In this document: positions 23,276 through 33,614 of the stretch, piece by piece
Position numbering within the stretch: the first letter of the stretch is position 1
How the letters are laid out: each line of letters begins with the position of its first letter
Translations under genes and position numbers: made by a program
The notes under the pieces: model-generated
Seen by the model: only the letters and a program-made list of their open reading frames with translations
What the model was told of the DNA's origin: nothing
Database searches by the model: none
Assembly (NCBI GenBank): GCA_012932865.1
Contig: SAXG01000018.1
Location: 744,001-808,000, forward strand
Direction of reading: 5' to 3'
Source: Amylostereum areolatum
Lineage: Eukaryota; Basidiomycota; Agaricomycetes; Russulales; Stereaceae
Length of the DNA: 64,000 nt

Positions 23276-23977
23276 TCACATTCCTCGTCCCCGCCCGCGT
23301 CCCCCGCGTATCGGCCCGCCGCGCGGCATACCACGACCTGCGAACAAAAAGACAGGCCGCCTCAGCGCGCGGGAACCACGCGCGATGGACGAACGCACCT
23401 CTCGGCGGAAGACCGCCCCGTCCGCGCCCCCCGGCGGCCATGCCCCCGCGCATGCCCTTGCCCGCCTCGCGCGCGCGCACCTGCTCGTCCTTCACCGCGT
23501 CCAGCAGCTGATCCGGCACGCGCAGATACTTGATCTACACAGCCCCGCTCAGCGATTGCGCCACGGCCAGGATGCGAGAGGAGGGATGGATGAAAGGAGG
23601 GAGGGAAGGAGGGAGGGAGGGAAGGAACGGCGCGCACCGTGCTGCCGCGGATGTAGCACTCCTTGACCTTCCAGAAGCGGTCGGCCTCGGGGTTGGTCTG
23701 GTAGACCTCGCGCAGGGTGATGTTCATGAAGTTGTCGCAGTTGACGAGGTGGCCGTTGAACGTCTCGCCGTTTTTGAGCTCCACCAGCTGTGTTCGGGGG
23801 AAATGGGGAGGAGGGAGATACCAGCGTGAGAGGAGAATCGGACGACGAAAAGCGGAGAGGCGGGGCGCGCACCATGGGCTTGTTCTGCGCCGCGTTGAGG
23901 AGGGAGAGCGGGAGCTTTTTGGTGGGCGGGGATCAGCGTGGCGCACGTTTTCGGGGGATCTGGAGCGCGCGCACCAT
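23276..23977 (-). CDS. LSM4: U6 snRNA-associated Sm-like protein LSm4
   Basis: LSm4 is a ring subunit of the Lsm2-8 complex (nuclear U6 snRNP) and the Lsm1-7 complex (cytoplasmic mRNA decapping). The gene resolves completely into five exons: 23975-23977 (the ATG alone), 23873-23914, 23638-23787, 23399-23534 and 23276-23337, giving 130 residues. The Sm fold reads [34 protein letters not shown] (Sm1), [19 protein letters not shown] (Sm2). The tail is Arg/Gly-rich ([18 protein letters not shown] and so on), typical of LSm4 and suited to arginine methylation and P-body assembly. Exon 1 contributes only the initiator methionine. The frame closes exactly across all introns, so the model is well supported. 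Confidence 0.95.
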
Positions 23978-24479
23978 GATTTTTCGTTTCGTGAGAGCCC
24001 TCACGGAGGACCTGGGGCGAGAGTTGGGGGTGGGGGAAGATGGCGGTTGAAGTGGAAAGTAGCAAAGATCTAGCCTCTGCCGCGACGCCTCGCGACGTCG
24101 ACGCGTGCAAGTTCATGATCAGGCGCCACCGGCGCGGCGCGGCGTGAAGTCATCGACAGGACTTCAAAATTCGAAAGGGAGGAATCTGGGGCACTTCGAC
24201 ACACGGGCGGGACTGTGAAGTGTGCATTTTTACAAGTGGTATGTTACAAGCGAAGGACGCGGAATTCGCAACTCAGAAGTCCAATCCAACCCAGCCTGGG
24301 ACCTCCTCCATCCAGTCGAAACTACACGACTCAGGATAGGGGATTACAGACGCTCCTCAAGTTCTCGACATACGCTTTCCTCAGGCTCTGGTGCCGGTGC
24401 TGAAAGTGAAATTAGTGTTCCATAAACCTGCACATGCGATGGAATTTGAAAGGAGCTTGCGGTTGCCCAACATCCGCTC
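23978..24479. other. Promoter region of LSM4 and 3' flank of the next gene
   Basis: About 500 bp between LSM4 and the tandem minus-strand F-box gene. No open frame, RNA gene or repeat of note was seen. Confidence 0.4.
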
Positions 24480-26114
24480 CTAGCGCATGAACCAGAGCCA
24501 ATCTTCATCCTCGTCCTCTTCAGGGTCGTCCCAAAACCGGACGCTGTCCCACGAAACCTCCGCGAGTCCCACAAGAGCCTTGTCTATGGCTTCCGAGTAC
24601 TTCGTGCAATTTTGGAACGCGATCCGCAGCGTCGTCCCGGACGAATGCCGCCTTTCCGCTATGGTGCGTAGCATCTCGCGCAGTGAACCGCCGCCGCCGT
24701 TGATGCGAGAATTGGCGATGATCAACTCGGAAAGCTTGGGAAAGAGAGGGGGCGCGTCTTGTAGATCCATGTCCAGAGACTCCGAAAAGGTTGCTCCGAA
24801 CGCGATGGCGCGGAACACATTCATCAATGTGCCATCGACCTTGAGGAGCTCGACGCGTTGAAGGGGCCGGAGAATACGAACCCAATCTTCCGATGGGTGG
24901 GCATAGGGCAGTTCTATCGTCAGAGTGACGATGTCTTCGAAGGGGAGGCGCTGGAAGCATAACCTATGGATCTCAGCAAGGCCGAGAGCCTGCATGAATG
25001 CAGTGAACGAGAGGAAGAATACACGAGATTCCGACGACGGATCCCAAACATTCCTGGATATTCCTTGACCTGCACCGAGCCATCCCGATATGGACAATGT
25101 TTCTTCGTGTGGGCCGTCACGACGTATGAGTACGCAAAGCCTGGCGCTGTGAAGTGGACCATCGACACGCTGCATTTCGCGCATGATGGAACCGATGCTG
25201 GGTAGAAAGACGCTGTCTATGTTCGCCTCCCACTCCGAAGCAATGAAGAGATCCGCAGCGAAGACTTTAAGAGAAGGAACGACCAGGTGCGACAGGAGGC
25301 GTCCCGCGGCCTCATCGTGATTTGTATCCAAACGAAGAATGCGTAAATGAGGAAGCTCGATGTAGCCTGCATTCTTTTTCGCTTGGTCATTCTCTAGGTC
25401 CTGCGGAGCTTCTGCAAGATTAAGATAATAGTAGTGCAGCGTGCGAAGGTTGGGACTCTTGCGAAGGAGGCGCGCCAGGCCGCTTGAAGTCGTGGCGTTC
25501 GAAGATATATGAAGGTCTTCCAGCGAAGCGGACACCAAAGGTGTTGATGTGTTGATGGTGATATTGTGGGAGAGATGCAAACTACGAAGGCGGGGGGCAT
25601 GTCCACCGAATATTGTGTCGTCCAATGTGAATACAGCCACAGGGTCGGGGGATCTTCTCGATCTCGTAATGCTCAGGTTCTCGAGGAGAGGTGCTGGCCA
25701 GCTCAGGTGGGAAAGGAACGCGGGGATTTCATCGTGTGGACGTTCAATGTAAAGACTTCGAATGCGGGAGTGATACTGCTGTATGGTGTTGAGCAGGAGC
25801 GGCTGGAAGTGTACCGCGAGGTTCAGACTGATGTCTATGGGCATGGGCGAAGAGCGATCTTGAAACCGGAGTATCCAGTCGTCCTCGTAGTTGACGATGT
25901 TTGTCCACAAACGAGGGTCCAATATAGCGAGGTAGCGCCACCGCCGGAAGACATGAGTGATCCGAGTCCAGAAGGGCCAGCGGCGAGGACTGTAAGTTGG
26001 AGGCAGGCGTGGTCTTCCGTGGTAGCCGAAATCGATATCACGAAAGAGACGAGTAATGAGCTCCAGGACTTCGTGGGGGAGTTTGTATATGGGGGCCTTG
26101 GCATGATTGCGAAG
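24480..26114 (-). CDS. F-box/LRR-like protein, continuous with an LSM4-like fragment across a TAG
   Basis: A long intronless frame ends in EDEDWLWFMR and TAG at 24480. The open part runs back to 26114 and includes the F-box proper, APIYKLPHEVLELITRLF, then FWTRITHVFRRWRYLA and WTNIVNYEDDWILRF, followed by leucine-rich repeats (NLRTLHYYYLNLAEA, LPHLRILRLDTNHDE, FPKLSELIIANSRING). No ATG lies in frame between the F-box and the TAG at 26115-26117. Upstream of that stop the same frame continues as a coiled-coil-like lead-in (ALERTIDNHQAAVHRLK) and then into LSM4-derived sequence. The C terminus (KALVGLAEVSWDSVRFW) is paralogous to the F-box gene at 30268-31971. It is either a pseudogene, a gene translated by readthrough, or one started in an unseen exon. 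Confidence 0.65.
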   Translation of the reverse strand, partial: LRNHAKAPIYKLPHEVLELITRLFRDIDFGYHGRPRLPPTYSPRRWPFWTRITHVFRRWRYLAILDPRLWTNIVNYEDDWILRFQDRSSPMPIDISLNLAVHFQPLLLNTIQQYHSRIRSLYIERPHDEIPAFLSHLSWPAPLLENLSITRSRRSPDPVAVFTLDDTIFGGHAPRLRSLHLSHNITINTSTPLVSASLEDLHISSNATTSSGLARLLRKSPNLRTLHYYYLNLAEAPQDLENDQAKKNAGYIELPHLRILRLDTNHDEAAGRLLSHLVVPSLKVFAADLFIASEWEANIDSVFLPSIGSIMREMQRVDGPLHSARLCVLIRRDGPHEETLSISGWLGAGQGISRNVWDPSSESRVFFLSFTAFMQALGLAEIHRLCFQRLPFEDIVTLTIELPYAHPSEDWVRILRPLQRVELLKVDGTLMNVFRAIAFGATFSESLDMDLQDAPPLFPKLSELIIANSRINGGGGSLREMLRTIAERRHSSGTTLRIAFQNCTKYSEAIDKALVGLAEVSWDSVRFWDDPEEDEDEDWLWFMR

Positions 26115-26461
26115 CTACTTGAGCCGATGGACGGCGGCCTGGTGGTTGTCTATGGTCCTCTCCAGAGCTTGAACGGCCACGTCGAGGTCGAGCTCCACAA
26201 CGCCGGTGGTAGAGGGCACGTTGTCATGAAGAACATCCTTCGCATGGAGGAACTTGTCACAGTTGATGAGGTAGCCGTTACACGCCGCGCCATTGTCAAC
26301 CTCCAGCAGCTAGTGTGGATTTCAGCACGACGGGTGTTCACAAACGGATATATGTAAACGCACCAAGGGCCTGTCCTGCGCCGCATTGACGAGAGACAGT
26401 GGTAGTAGCTGCGGGAGGCGATCAGGGCGGCGTTGGGTTGGTATCGGAATAAGCGCACCAT
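26115..26461 (-). pseudogene. Diverged duplicate of the 5' exons of LSM4, fused in frame to an F-box gene
   Basis: The segment repeats the exon structure of LSM4 (23276-23977). An ATG-only exon (26459-26461) is followed by an intron, then LLPLSLVNAAQDRPL (26364-26408), a second intron and an exon from 26309 reading LLEVDNGAACNGYLINCDKF. These match [14 protein letters not shown] and [20 protein letters not shown] of the parent. Both introns (50 and 54 nt) keep GT-AG ends at the parental positions. After FLHAKDVLHDN the homology stops and the frame continues into the leader of the F-box gene, interrupted by TAG at 26115-26117. The Sm2 motif is missing, so it cannot make an Lsm ring subunit. 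It is a chimera in which LSM4 supplied promoter, start codon and two introns. Confidence 0.75.
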
Positions 26462-26650
26462 AGGTTCGCTTGGTGAGAGAACGAAGGAGAGCGTTTGGGT
26501 GAGGAGTGGAGCGTCAGAAGAATTAGACGTGGTGGCTGTGGTCGAAAGTACTACATAACGAAGCTCCTCACTTACTTTTCCCACGCGCCCTACGAAACGG
26601 CAAAGCAAACCTTTGCTTTTTCCACCGCCTCCACATCAACGGCAGCGACC
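26462..26650. promoter_or_regulatory. Divergent promoter shared by the LSM4/F-box chimera and DPH5
   Basis: Only 189 bp separate the ATG of the minus-strand chimera from the ATG of DPH5. Both transcripts must start within this interval. No TATA box is obvious. Confidence 0.6.
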
Positions 26651-27738
26651 ATGTTCTACGTTATAGGACTGGGTCTGTGCGACGAGAAAGATATCACAGT
26701 ACGAGGTCTTGAGGTCCCCTTTAATTTCCCTGCTCCTTTGCGATCACGATCTGACCTCATCACTTAGGCGGTCAAGGGCTCCTCAAGGGTATACCTTGAG
26801 GCCTATACCAGCATCCTTATGGTTCAAAGGGAGCGATTGGCACGTATGCTACGACCGCAAAACTACGTGAAAGCTAATTTTGTTCTCTAAGGAAGAGTTC
26901 TATGGGAAAGAGCTGATTCTCGCAGACCGCGACATGGTCGAGACGGAGAGCGACGAGATCCTTCGAAATGCAGCGACAGAGGATGTCTCTCTTCTCGTCG
27001 TCGGAGATCCCTTTGGGTACGTCCGTATCTTCCCATGTCCTCCCCACTTCTACCAACACATCCACAGTGCGACCACGCATACCGACATCATCCTTCGCGC
27101 CCGTTCCCTCAATATCCCCATCCGTGTCATCCATAACGCCTCCATCATGAACGCCATCGGCGCCTGCGGTCTCCAGCTGTACAACTTTGGCCAGGCAGTC
27201 TCGCTCGTGTTTTTCACGGAGACATGGAAACCAGACAGCTTTTACGACCGCGTGAAGGAGAATGTCGACCTGGGCATGCACACTCTTGTGTTGCTAGACA
27301 TCAAGGTGAAGGAGCAGAGCGAAGAGAACCTAGCGAGGTGCGCTTTCCCCCCTTTCTCATGATGGATTTTGACCTGGACGACCTTTCAGAGGACGCAAAA
27401 TTTACGAACCCCCACGATATATGTCGATCCCCCAAGCCGTCTCTCAACTCCTTGAAGTTGAAGAGTCACGACAAGCTGGGATCCTCTCTCCCGAAAATAC
27501 CCTTGCAATCGCGATGTCCCGCGTTGGTGGCGGAGAGGGCAATGAAAAGATCGTTGGTGGGACGCTCGCCCAGTTGCGCGATCAACCCCCGGAGGCGTAT
27601 GGTCAGCCCCTCCACAGTCTGATCATCGTTGGAAAACGCCTGCACCACCTGGAGGCGGAGTACGCGGAAACGTTTGCGGTGGACACACATACTTGGAGAG
27701 ATGTTGCACAGAAAGTGTACGGTTGTAATTTCGATTGA
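26651..27738 (+). CDS. DPH5: Diphthine methyl ester synthase
   Basis: DPH5 uses S-adenosylmethionine to methylate the precursor on elongation factor 2 in diphthamide synthesis, in the cytosol. The start is [16 protein letters not shown], the tetrapyrrole-methylase-like N terminus with GLGL. Further exons give [35 protein letters not shown] (SAM site), [36 protein letters not shown] and [19 protein letters not shown]. After an intron at about 27337-27391 follow [39 protein letters not shown] and [18 protein letters not shown], ending YGCNFD and TGA. The order and motifs match DPH5 throughout, with a normal length near 290 residues. Confidence 0.95.
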
Positions 27739-27880
27739 ACTTGTAATGACAAGTGCGAGTGAAAACATTTAAAATATTCGTCTTCGTTCCGAGGAGTACA
27801 ACACTAGGGGTACGCTACAACAAGATTTCTACACTGCTTTACCAACAATACACCTCCACAAGATCGACAACACGATCCGT

Positions 27881-29969
27881 TCAAGGTGTGGCACGGCCAG
27901 GCCACCTTGGATAGAGGGAGCACTCCCTGGAACGAAGTACATTAGAAGCCAGTAAGACGAAGGACGGACAAGCGGAACATACCTGACGGTGTACCGGTTG
28001 GCAAGCCAAGCCAAGAATCGCTGAAAAGAATCATGAGCTCCAACGTCAGACAACCACCGAGAGACAGCGCACCTCCACACCAAGACCATATCCGCCATGC
28101 TCGCATGTCCCATATTTCCTCTGATCCGTGAACCAATAATACGGTGTCGGATCGATCCCTTCACGCTTATACGCCGCCAACAACTCCTCCATATCCGCAA
28201 TTCTCATCGAACCGCCCACGATTTCACCTACGTTTGGCATGAGCAGATCACAACTTTCTGTAAAGACGTGCCCGCCCTCCGCTCCGGGGATCTTCTTCAT
28301 GTAGAACGCCTTCAGCTCGGCCGGGAATCCATAGAGGAACACCGGCGTGCCGATGATGTCTGTCATCTGGCGCTCGGCCGCTTCTGCGATATCGTCGCCG
28401 ACGACGTGATCGACCATCCTGACGTTGCCCTGCTCGTCCTTGATCGGGTTGCCCTCGGCGTCCTCCTCCTCGTGCTGGATCTTGTGCTCGTTCAGCCATG
28501 CGATGGCGTCGACGTAGGAGAGACGCATGAAGGGCCGTGCAGGTGCTTTGAACTCTGGGTTCAGCTGCTTGATCAGGGCGGCGGAATCCTCGTTCTGCAG
28601 GAGGCGGTCCACCGTTTCACAGATCTGGTAGGATAGGTTGTGATTAAAGGCAGAAGCGATCTATGGGTAAGGAGGGCTTACGACGGTCTCGATGTGGTTC
28701 ATGAGGTCTTCAAAGGTAATAAACGCCAGTTCAGCTTCTAGATGGGTATATTCGCTCAGGTGGCGACGGGTATGGCTGGGAAGTAGAGAATAAGCATCTT
28801 CTTTTGGTAAGAAAGAAAGACCGTCGCCTACCTGTTCTCGGCGCGGAAACTCTCTTGGACGCAGAAAACGTCGCCAAGGGAGGGAAGACAAGTTTCGAGG
28901 TACAATTGCGAACTTTGGGTGAGATATGCGGGTTGCCCATAGTAGTTGAGGGCAAACAGAGTTGCGCCACCTTCAACGGAAGTTTGAACCAAGCAAGGAG
29001 GGGTGACCTCAAGGATATGGTGCTTCTCGTAAGATTGACGGAATGACGCTAGCATCATTGACCGAAGACGAAGGACGTTGGACGCGTTCTCGCCGCGCAG
29101 GACAAGGTGGCGAAGATCGGCCATGATGGACGGGTCGGATTTCTGAAGGGTATCAGCGTCACAGCATCGGGACAAGGCGAAAAAACTACATACTTCGTTC
29201 AATCGGTTCGTGAAGGCGTCGTCCCCTCCAGGTGCCGTGCCCACGATACGCCAATAGTCGACTGCAAGTTCATGGCCACCGGGAGCCTTCTTTCCTTCTG
29301 GAAGTTCCTGTAAGGTGCCGACAAGTTCAACGGTTGATTCCAAGGTGAGTGTGAGCGCGTCGTAGGTTTTGGCCTATATCAAGATGAGACGATGGCGAGA
29401 TGCACACGGTCAAACATACGCACCGGGGTACCTGAAAGTACTGCCTGAAGATAGCCGGTCCCATCGCGAAGAACGATGAACCTGATGTCCTTCTGGTCGC
29501 GGAGACGATGGACCCAACCGAAGACGCGGACGCGCTTCGATCGTAGTGGTGCAAGATGTGCGATTTTTGTCTACAAGGCAGCATTGGACGATCGCAATCA
29601 GTAAGGGCTCAGACGATGGCGAGAAAGACGCACCTTTATGGCCTCTGGAAGCGTGAGGTCTTCAACGAGAACGATCTTCTTGCTCTCCTCGAGGACCTTC
29701 TCTCTCTTTTCGCGCTCGGCCGCCTTCGCTTGCGTATCCTCCTCCGCCTTCTTCCTCTTCTTTTCCAGCCCATCCGCGCCTTTCTTCGCCTTCTTCAGCG
29801 CCGACTGGGTAGGTTCATCGTACGCGGCCGTTGAGTCTTTGCGCACAAGCACCTTGGAGTCTTGCCCGTGTGTGAAGAGAGCGAATGCAAGGGTTTGATA
29901 AGGCGCGTCGGGTGTTCCAGTGCCAGTCGCGTCGGAGCCAGCAGCTTCGTCTACGTGATAGGTAGACAT
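27881..29969 (-). CDS. Asparaginyl-tRNA synthetase, cytosolic
   Basis: A class II aminoacyl-tRNA synthetase charging tRNA-Asn. It starts MSTYHVDEAAGSDATGTGTP with the eukaryote-type N-terminal extension that ends in a Lys/Glu-rich helix (KKAKKGADGLEKKRKKAEED). The OB-fold follows: RVRVFGWVHRLRDQKDIRF and DGTGYLQAVLSG. Catalytic motifs are motif 1 (HHILEVTPPCLVQTSVEGGA), motif 2 (FCVQESFRAENR, then HLSEYTHLEAELAF) and motif 3 (GYGLGVE and RFLAWLANRYTVR). The last exon reads ECSLYPRWPGRATP with TGA at 27881. At least seven introns interrupt it. It faces DPH5 tail to tail with 142 bp between stops. The yeast equivalent is DED81. The identification is secure. Confidence 0.95.
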
Positions 29970-30267
29970 GGTGGGTATGTGTGCGTTTTACGGGTATCGA
30001 CGTGACCGTAGGCTTTTGAAGTGTGGGAGGTGGTGACTCGACGCGACGGTGGTTATAGATACCAGATCGGAGTCAATCATCGTCTTGATCGAACCTATCT
30101 AATCTACTGTACATTGGCAATATAGCTATCCAAGAAGAAACGTATTGTGGCAAAGTGGACTTGGGAGCTCTGTTTACTATATAATACATTTGTGCATGGA
30201 GATTTGTCCTGTCTGTGAGCAGGTTGGAAAGCCAGTTTCTTCGGCGAAATCTCATTGAGGTCCTGGT

Positions 30268-31971
30268 CTACTCCAAGAGGGCGAACCACCAATCTCTGCT
30301 TTTCGACCTCCAGAATCCTCCACTATCCCACCTCACGTCCACGAGTCCCTTTAGAGCGTCATCTGTCTCCTGCGAGTACCGAAAACATTCTTTGAAGACA
30401 ATACGTTCCAACGGGCGACCTATTTCAAACCGCCTTCGTGCGAGGAGGGGCAACAGCACGAGCAGGATCTCGTTCGAAGGATTATTGCCGAAGTCGAGAC
30501 GACGACAGGTGAGGGTGAGTTTAGATAAGGAGGGGAAAAGATATGTCGATACGACAGAGGTGTCGTCGGTTGGGGCGGGTGGGGTGGCAGCTTCGATGAG
30601 GTTTCTGGTGAGAAGAGAGCCGACCAGTTTGAGTGATTGGACGCGCTTCAGTGGGCTCAACATCACCATCCACTCCGTAGCTTCGTAGGTGAAATCGACA
30701 TTGATCGTCAATGTGGCGACATTTGCCAAGGAGAAGTGAAGGCAGAGTAGCCGGAAGAATCGCAAGCGACTGAATGCGACTATGTCCTCGCCTGACAAGA
30801 GCAAGAATTGGAGGTTGGCGGTACGGCGGTAGGGGTGCGTGATGCTGTCGATAGGTCCCAGGTCTCCAGCAATCCCTTGGTGGGGGATACGCCAACCGAA
30901 AAAGCTGGTCCCTCGAGAATAGCCTGCGGCTTCCAACCGTGCGCTGATAATCGGAGGGAAATGACGAAGGAAACAACCCAAGGCTTCGAAAAGGGCCGTG
31001 TCTGTGGTCGTCCAAGAATTTGTGTGGGTACATGCGATGGTACAGTTATACAAGGAAGAGGCGCGGATAGAAGAAAACAGTTCGGCGGTGTTCCGATGGT
31101 CGTATTCTGCCGCGATAAGGATACTGCCCATATGGTCCATGGTTATCAATCCCTCCGCCTGTTTTTTCTCGCGATTTTCGTCTACGCGCCGAAGGCAGAG
31201 GTGGTCGAAATGGTGAAGTACTGGAGCTCCTCGTAGCACTTGACGGGTTTCATCCGCGGATAATAGACCTGTCCTGTCCGATATCACGCGAAGGGTGCCA
31301 CATTTTGAGAGGGTTGGAAATGCATTCATGAAGGATATTCGATTGCCTAATCTGAGGTAGCGTATTGGAGGGGGAAATCCGGAGAAGATGGTATTGGCGA
31401 GTTCGAGAATTGGGTCTTCCTCAGAGCCGCCGTTGATGCAATCCGTTCTGTCGAGGTCAAATTCTATTAGCTGGGGAGCAGCTTTGTGAAGGAGTTTGAT
31501 CGCAGATTCCAAATTGGGGGCGTTTCCCCTGAGGTGCAGCTTCCGAACGCGATGCAAGCTTTCCGGCAGGAGAGCCAAGAAAGGTTGGTGGTGGTCGACG
31601 TCAACATTGATATCCACGGGTCCCGGGGAAGATCTTTCCAAGAGTAAGTAAGACCACATTCCGCAGATGTTCCCGATGCGGCTCCATAGATGCGGGTATT
31701 CGATGGACAATCGACGCAACCGTCGGCACACATGGGTAAACGGGATCCAGGACGGGACGCGACCAGGTGGCCAGACTGCGAATGGTACAAGGGGAGGGAA
31801 TTCAGCGTCTAGGATCGTGTCAAAAATTTGATGAATGATTTCGTTGGGAAGTTTGAAGAGAGGCGATAGATCGTTTCGTTGTTCTTGATACTCGCGGATG
31901 GAGCATTCGGCTTCGTTTATACGATCTCGTAGGGCCAGCACGCGTTCGTCTATCTCCACCACGCTGAACAT
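30268..31971 (-). CDS. F-box/LRR-like protein, intronless
   Basis: A 567-residue SCF substrate-adaptor candidate starting MFSVVEIDERVLALRDRI at 31971. A short coiled coil (ECSIREYQEQRNDLSP) precedes the F-box LFKLPNEIIHQIFDTIL and FTHVCRRLRRLSIEYPHLWS, the layout usual in agarics. Leucine-rich segments follow (VRKLHLRGNAPNLESAIKLL, IRYLRLGNRISF, LFPSLSKLTLTCRRLDF). The C terminus VDVRWDSGGFWRSK matches AEVSWDSVRFWDD of the gene at 24480, so the two are paralogs, separated by DPH5 and AsnRS. It looks intact. A minus-strand stop TAG sits at 30268, 298 bp upstream of the AsnRS start. Confidence 0.75.
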   Translation of the reverse strand: MFSVVEIDERVLALRDRINEAECSIREYQEQRNDLSPLFKLPNEIIHQIFDTILDAEFPPLVPFAVWPPGRVPSWIPFTHVCRRLRRLSIEYPHLWSRIGNICGMWSYLLLERSSPGPVDINVDVDHHQPFLALLPESLHRVRKLHLRGNAPNLESAIKLLHKAAPQLIEFDLDRTDCINGGSEEDPILELANTIFSGFPPPIRYLRLGNRISFMNAFPTLSKCGTLRVISDRTGLLSADETRQVLRGAPVLHHFDHLCLRRVDENREKKQAEGLITMDHMGSILIAAEYDHRNTAELFSSIRASSLYNCTIACTHTNSWTTTDTALFEALGCFLRHFPPIISARLEAAGYSRGTSFFGWRIPHQGIAGDLGPIDSITHPYRRTANLQFLLLSGEDIVAFSRLRFFRLLCLHFSLANVATLTINVDFTYEATEWMVMLSPLKRVQSLKLVGSLLTRNLIEAATPPAPTDDTSVVSTYLFPSLSKLTLTCRRLDFGNNPSNEILLVLLPLLARRRFEIGRPLERIVFKECFRYSQETDDALKGLVDVRWDSGGFWRSKSRDWWFALLE

Positions 31972-32411
31972 CGTCGATGATTTCTACTCCTTCTTGTTGA
32001 AGACTCCTGTGCTTTTAGGTGTAATGAATACAACGGTCGCTGAGCTGGTCAAGTGGAAGCCCACACCGCACCTTCGAGCAACGGCCGCCCTTGGAGCCGC
32101 TTTCTCGATACTGCAGCCGGCTTAGAATCTCCTGCCACGTCAAGCTTCAAGTCCCAGTTAGATATAAACGGAACGTCGGTTGGGCGAGATGCACCAAACT
32201 GTGGAGTGCAGGCTTTGGTAGGCTTGTACCCTGCGTACTGTGGTCGTCGAGACAAAAGAGGAACGACGCGTCTCGCCTCGACCAGACCGTGATGACCAGA
32301 ACGCGCCTCTGCCTCCGCCTTCATCTCTTTCACCCGTTTTCCTCCCATCGCTTCCTCACAAATCCATAGTAACCTCCATCTCTCCTGTGTAGCTCCGTGA
32401 AAAAGTGTTGA
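31972..32411. promoter_or_regulatory. Divergent promoter region between an F-box gene and the ERV2-like gene
   Basis: About 440 bp between two divergent ATGs. Open frames on both strands in 32049-32369 show no domain. No TATA box or repeat was recognised. Confidence 0.4.
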
Positions 32412-33373
32412 TGTCCCGGTTCTCGCGATTTTTCTATTTCATTGTCCTCGTTTTGGTCAGTAACTCAAATCAGGTGTTGCATTGCCCATCCCACCTGACT
32501 CTGGCCCCTCTCGAATAAAGCTTCTCGTAGGATCTATAGCGTTGCTTCACCCTCCATCGCGCTCCTACATGGACCCTTGGACGGGTGACCTCTTCGGAGA
32601 AGGAGGCGTCGAGCGTGAGGTGCACATTTTGCCCGTGCCGAATCCCAATGCCAATATCCACGGCGGAGTTATCATGCCTAAGCTCGGGAATGCGACCGCA
32701 AAGTGCGCAATTATCTCTGTCGAGGACTTTCCCTTGCTGATTCAATATGTAGGGCAGCGCTGGGGCGGTCAACGTGGAAACTACTGTGCGTCACTCGCGT
32801 TTCCTCTCATACAGATCCTGACCCACAGCTTACGACAGTCATACCATGACCCTACGCTATCCCGAGGTATGCCTCGGTGCGCTCTCCCGCTCTTCGGTCT
32901 GATCGTTGCTGTATAGTCTCCGACCCAAGACGAGCGCGATTCGTTGAACGCGTACTTCCACCTCCTTTCTCGCCTATACCCCTGCGGCGAGTGTGCCACC
33001 GAATTTCAGCAGCTGCTCAAGAAATACCCCCCACAGGTGCGTCCCCTCTTCCGCGTTTCTCTTCTGACTAACGCGTGCTTGCCAGACTTCATCGCGCCGT
33101 TCAGCGTCATTATGGTACGTCTTCCCCACCCTCCCATCCTCTTCATTATGACTCACATGTCCTACCAGGCTTTGTGCGGTCCATAATCACGTCAACGAAC
33201 GACTCGGGAAGCCTATCTTCGACTGTGCCCATCTTGATGATACCTATGACTGTGGGTGCGGAGACGAACCTATCGCTGCTTCAAAGGCCGCCTCACACGA
33301 ACTTTCCGACTTGGAGAAGGACTTGAGCAAAGATGATTACACGGGTGCCGGTCTCATAAAAGGTGGACGATAA
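32412..33373 (+). CDS. FAD-linked sulfhydryl oxidase, ERV2-like
   Basis: An ER-type thiol oxidase that makes disulfides and passes electrons to oxygen through FAD. It starts MSRFSRFFYFIVLVLV, a signal or signal-anchor segment, as in Erv2. After introns come GGVIMPKLGNATAK, LGRSTWKLLHTMTLRYPE (FAD-binding helix), SLNAYFHLLSRLYPCGECAT with the catalytic CGEC pair, FQQLLKKYPPQTSSRRSASL, CAVHNHVNERLGKPIFDC with the FAD-contacting HNHVN, and the C-terminal CGCG shuttle cysteines. The end is GAGLIKGGR with TAA at 33371. At least six introns, several exons under 60 nt. The signal segment and the CGCG pair favour Erv2 over mitochondrial Erv1. Confidence 0.9.
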
Positions 33374-33614
33374 GGTGGTGTACTTCTTGATGTCATATAC
33401 CAAGCTTGCTCGATAAACACCTTCGTCGCCCATTGGGTTCTCAACCTGTTCACAATTACTGTTGGCTCCTCCTTCGGCCAGGCCTGCAGTCTACCAGAGT
33501 CAACCTTAGTTTTTTTGCCCCCCAGCGCAGGTGAATTGAAATACATGAATGTACTTAGTATACCATATTACTATTAGACTAAGCTATAGCCTGCTCAATT
33601 CCACACAATGTATC

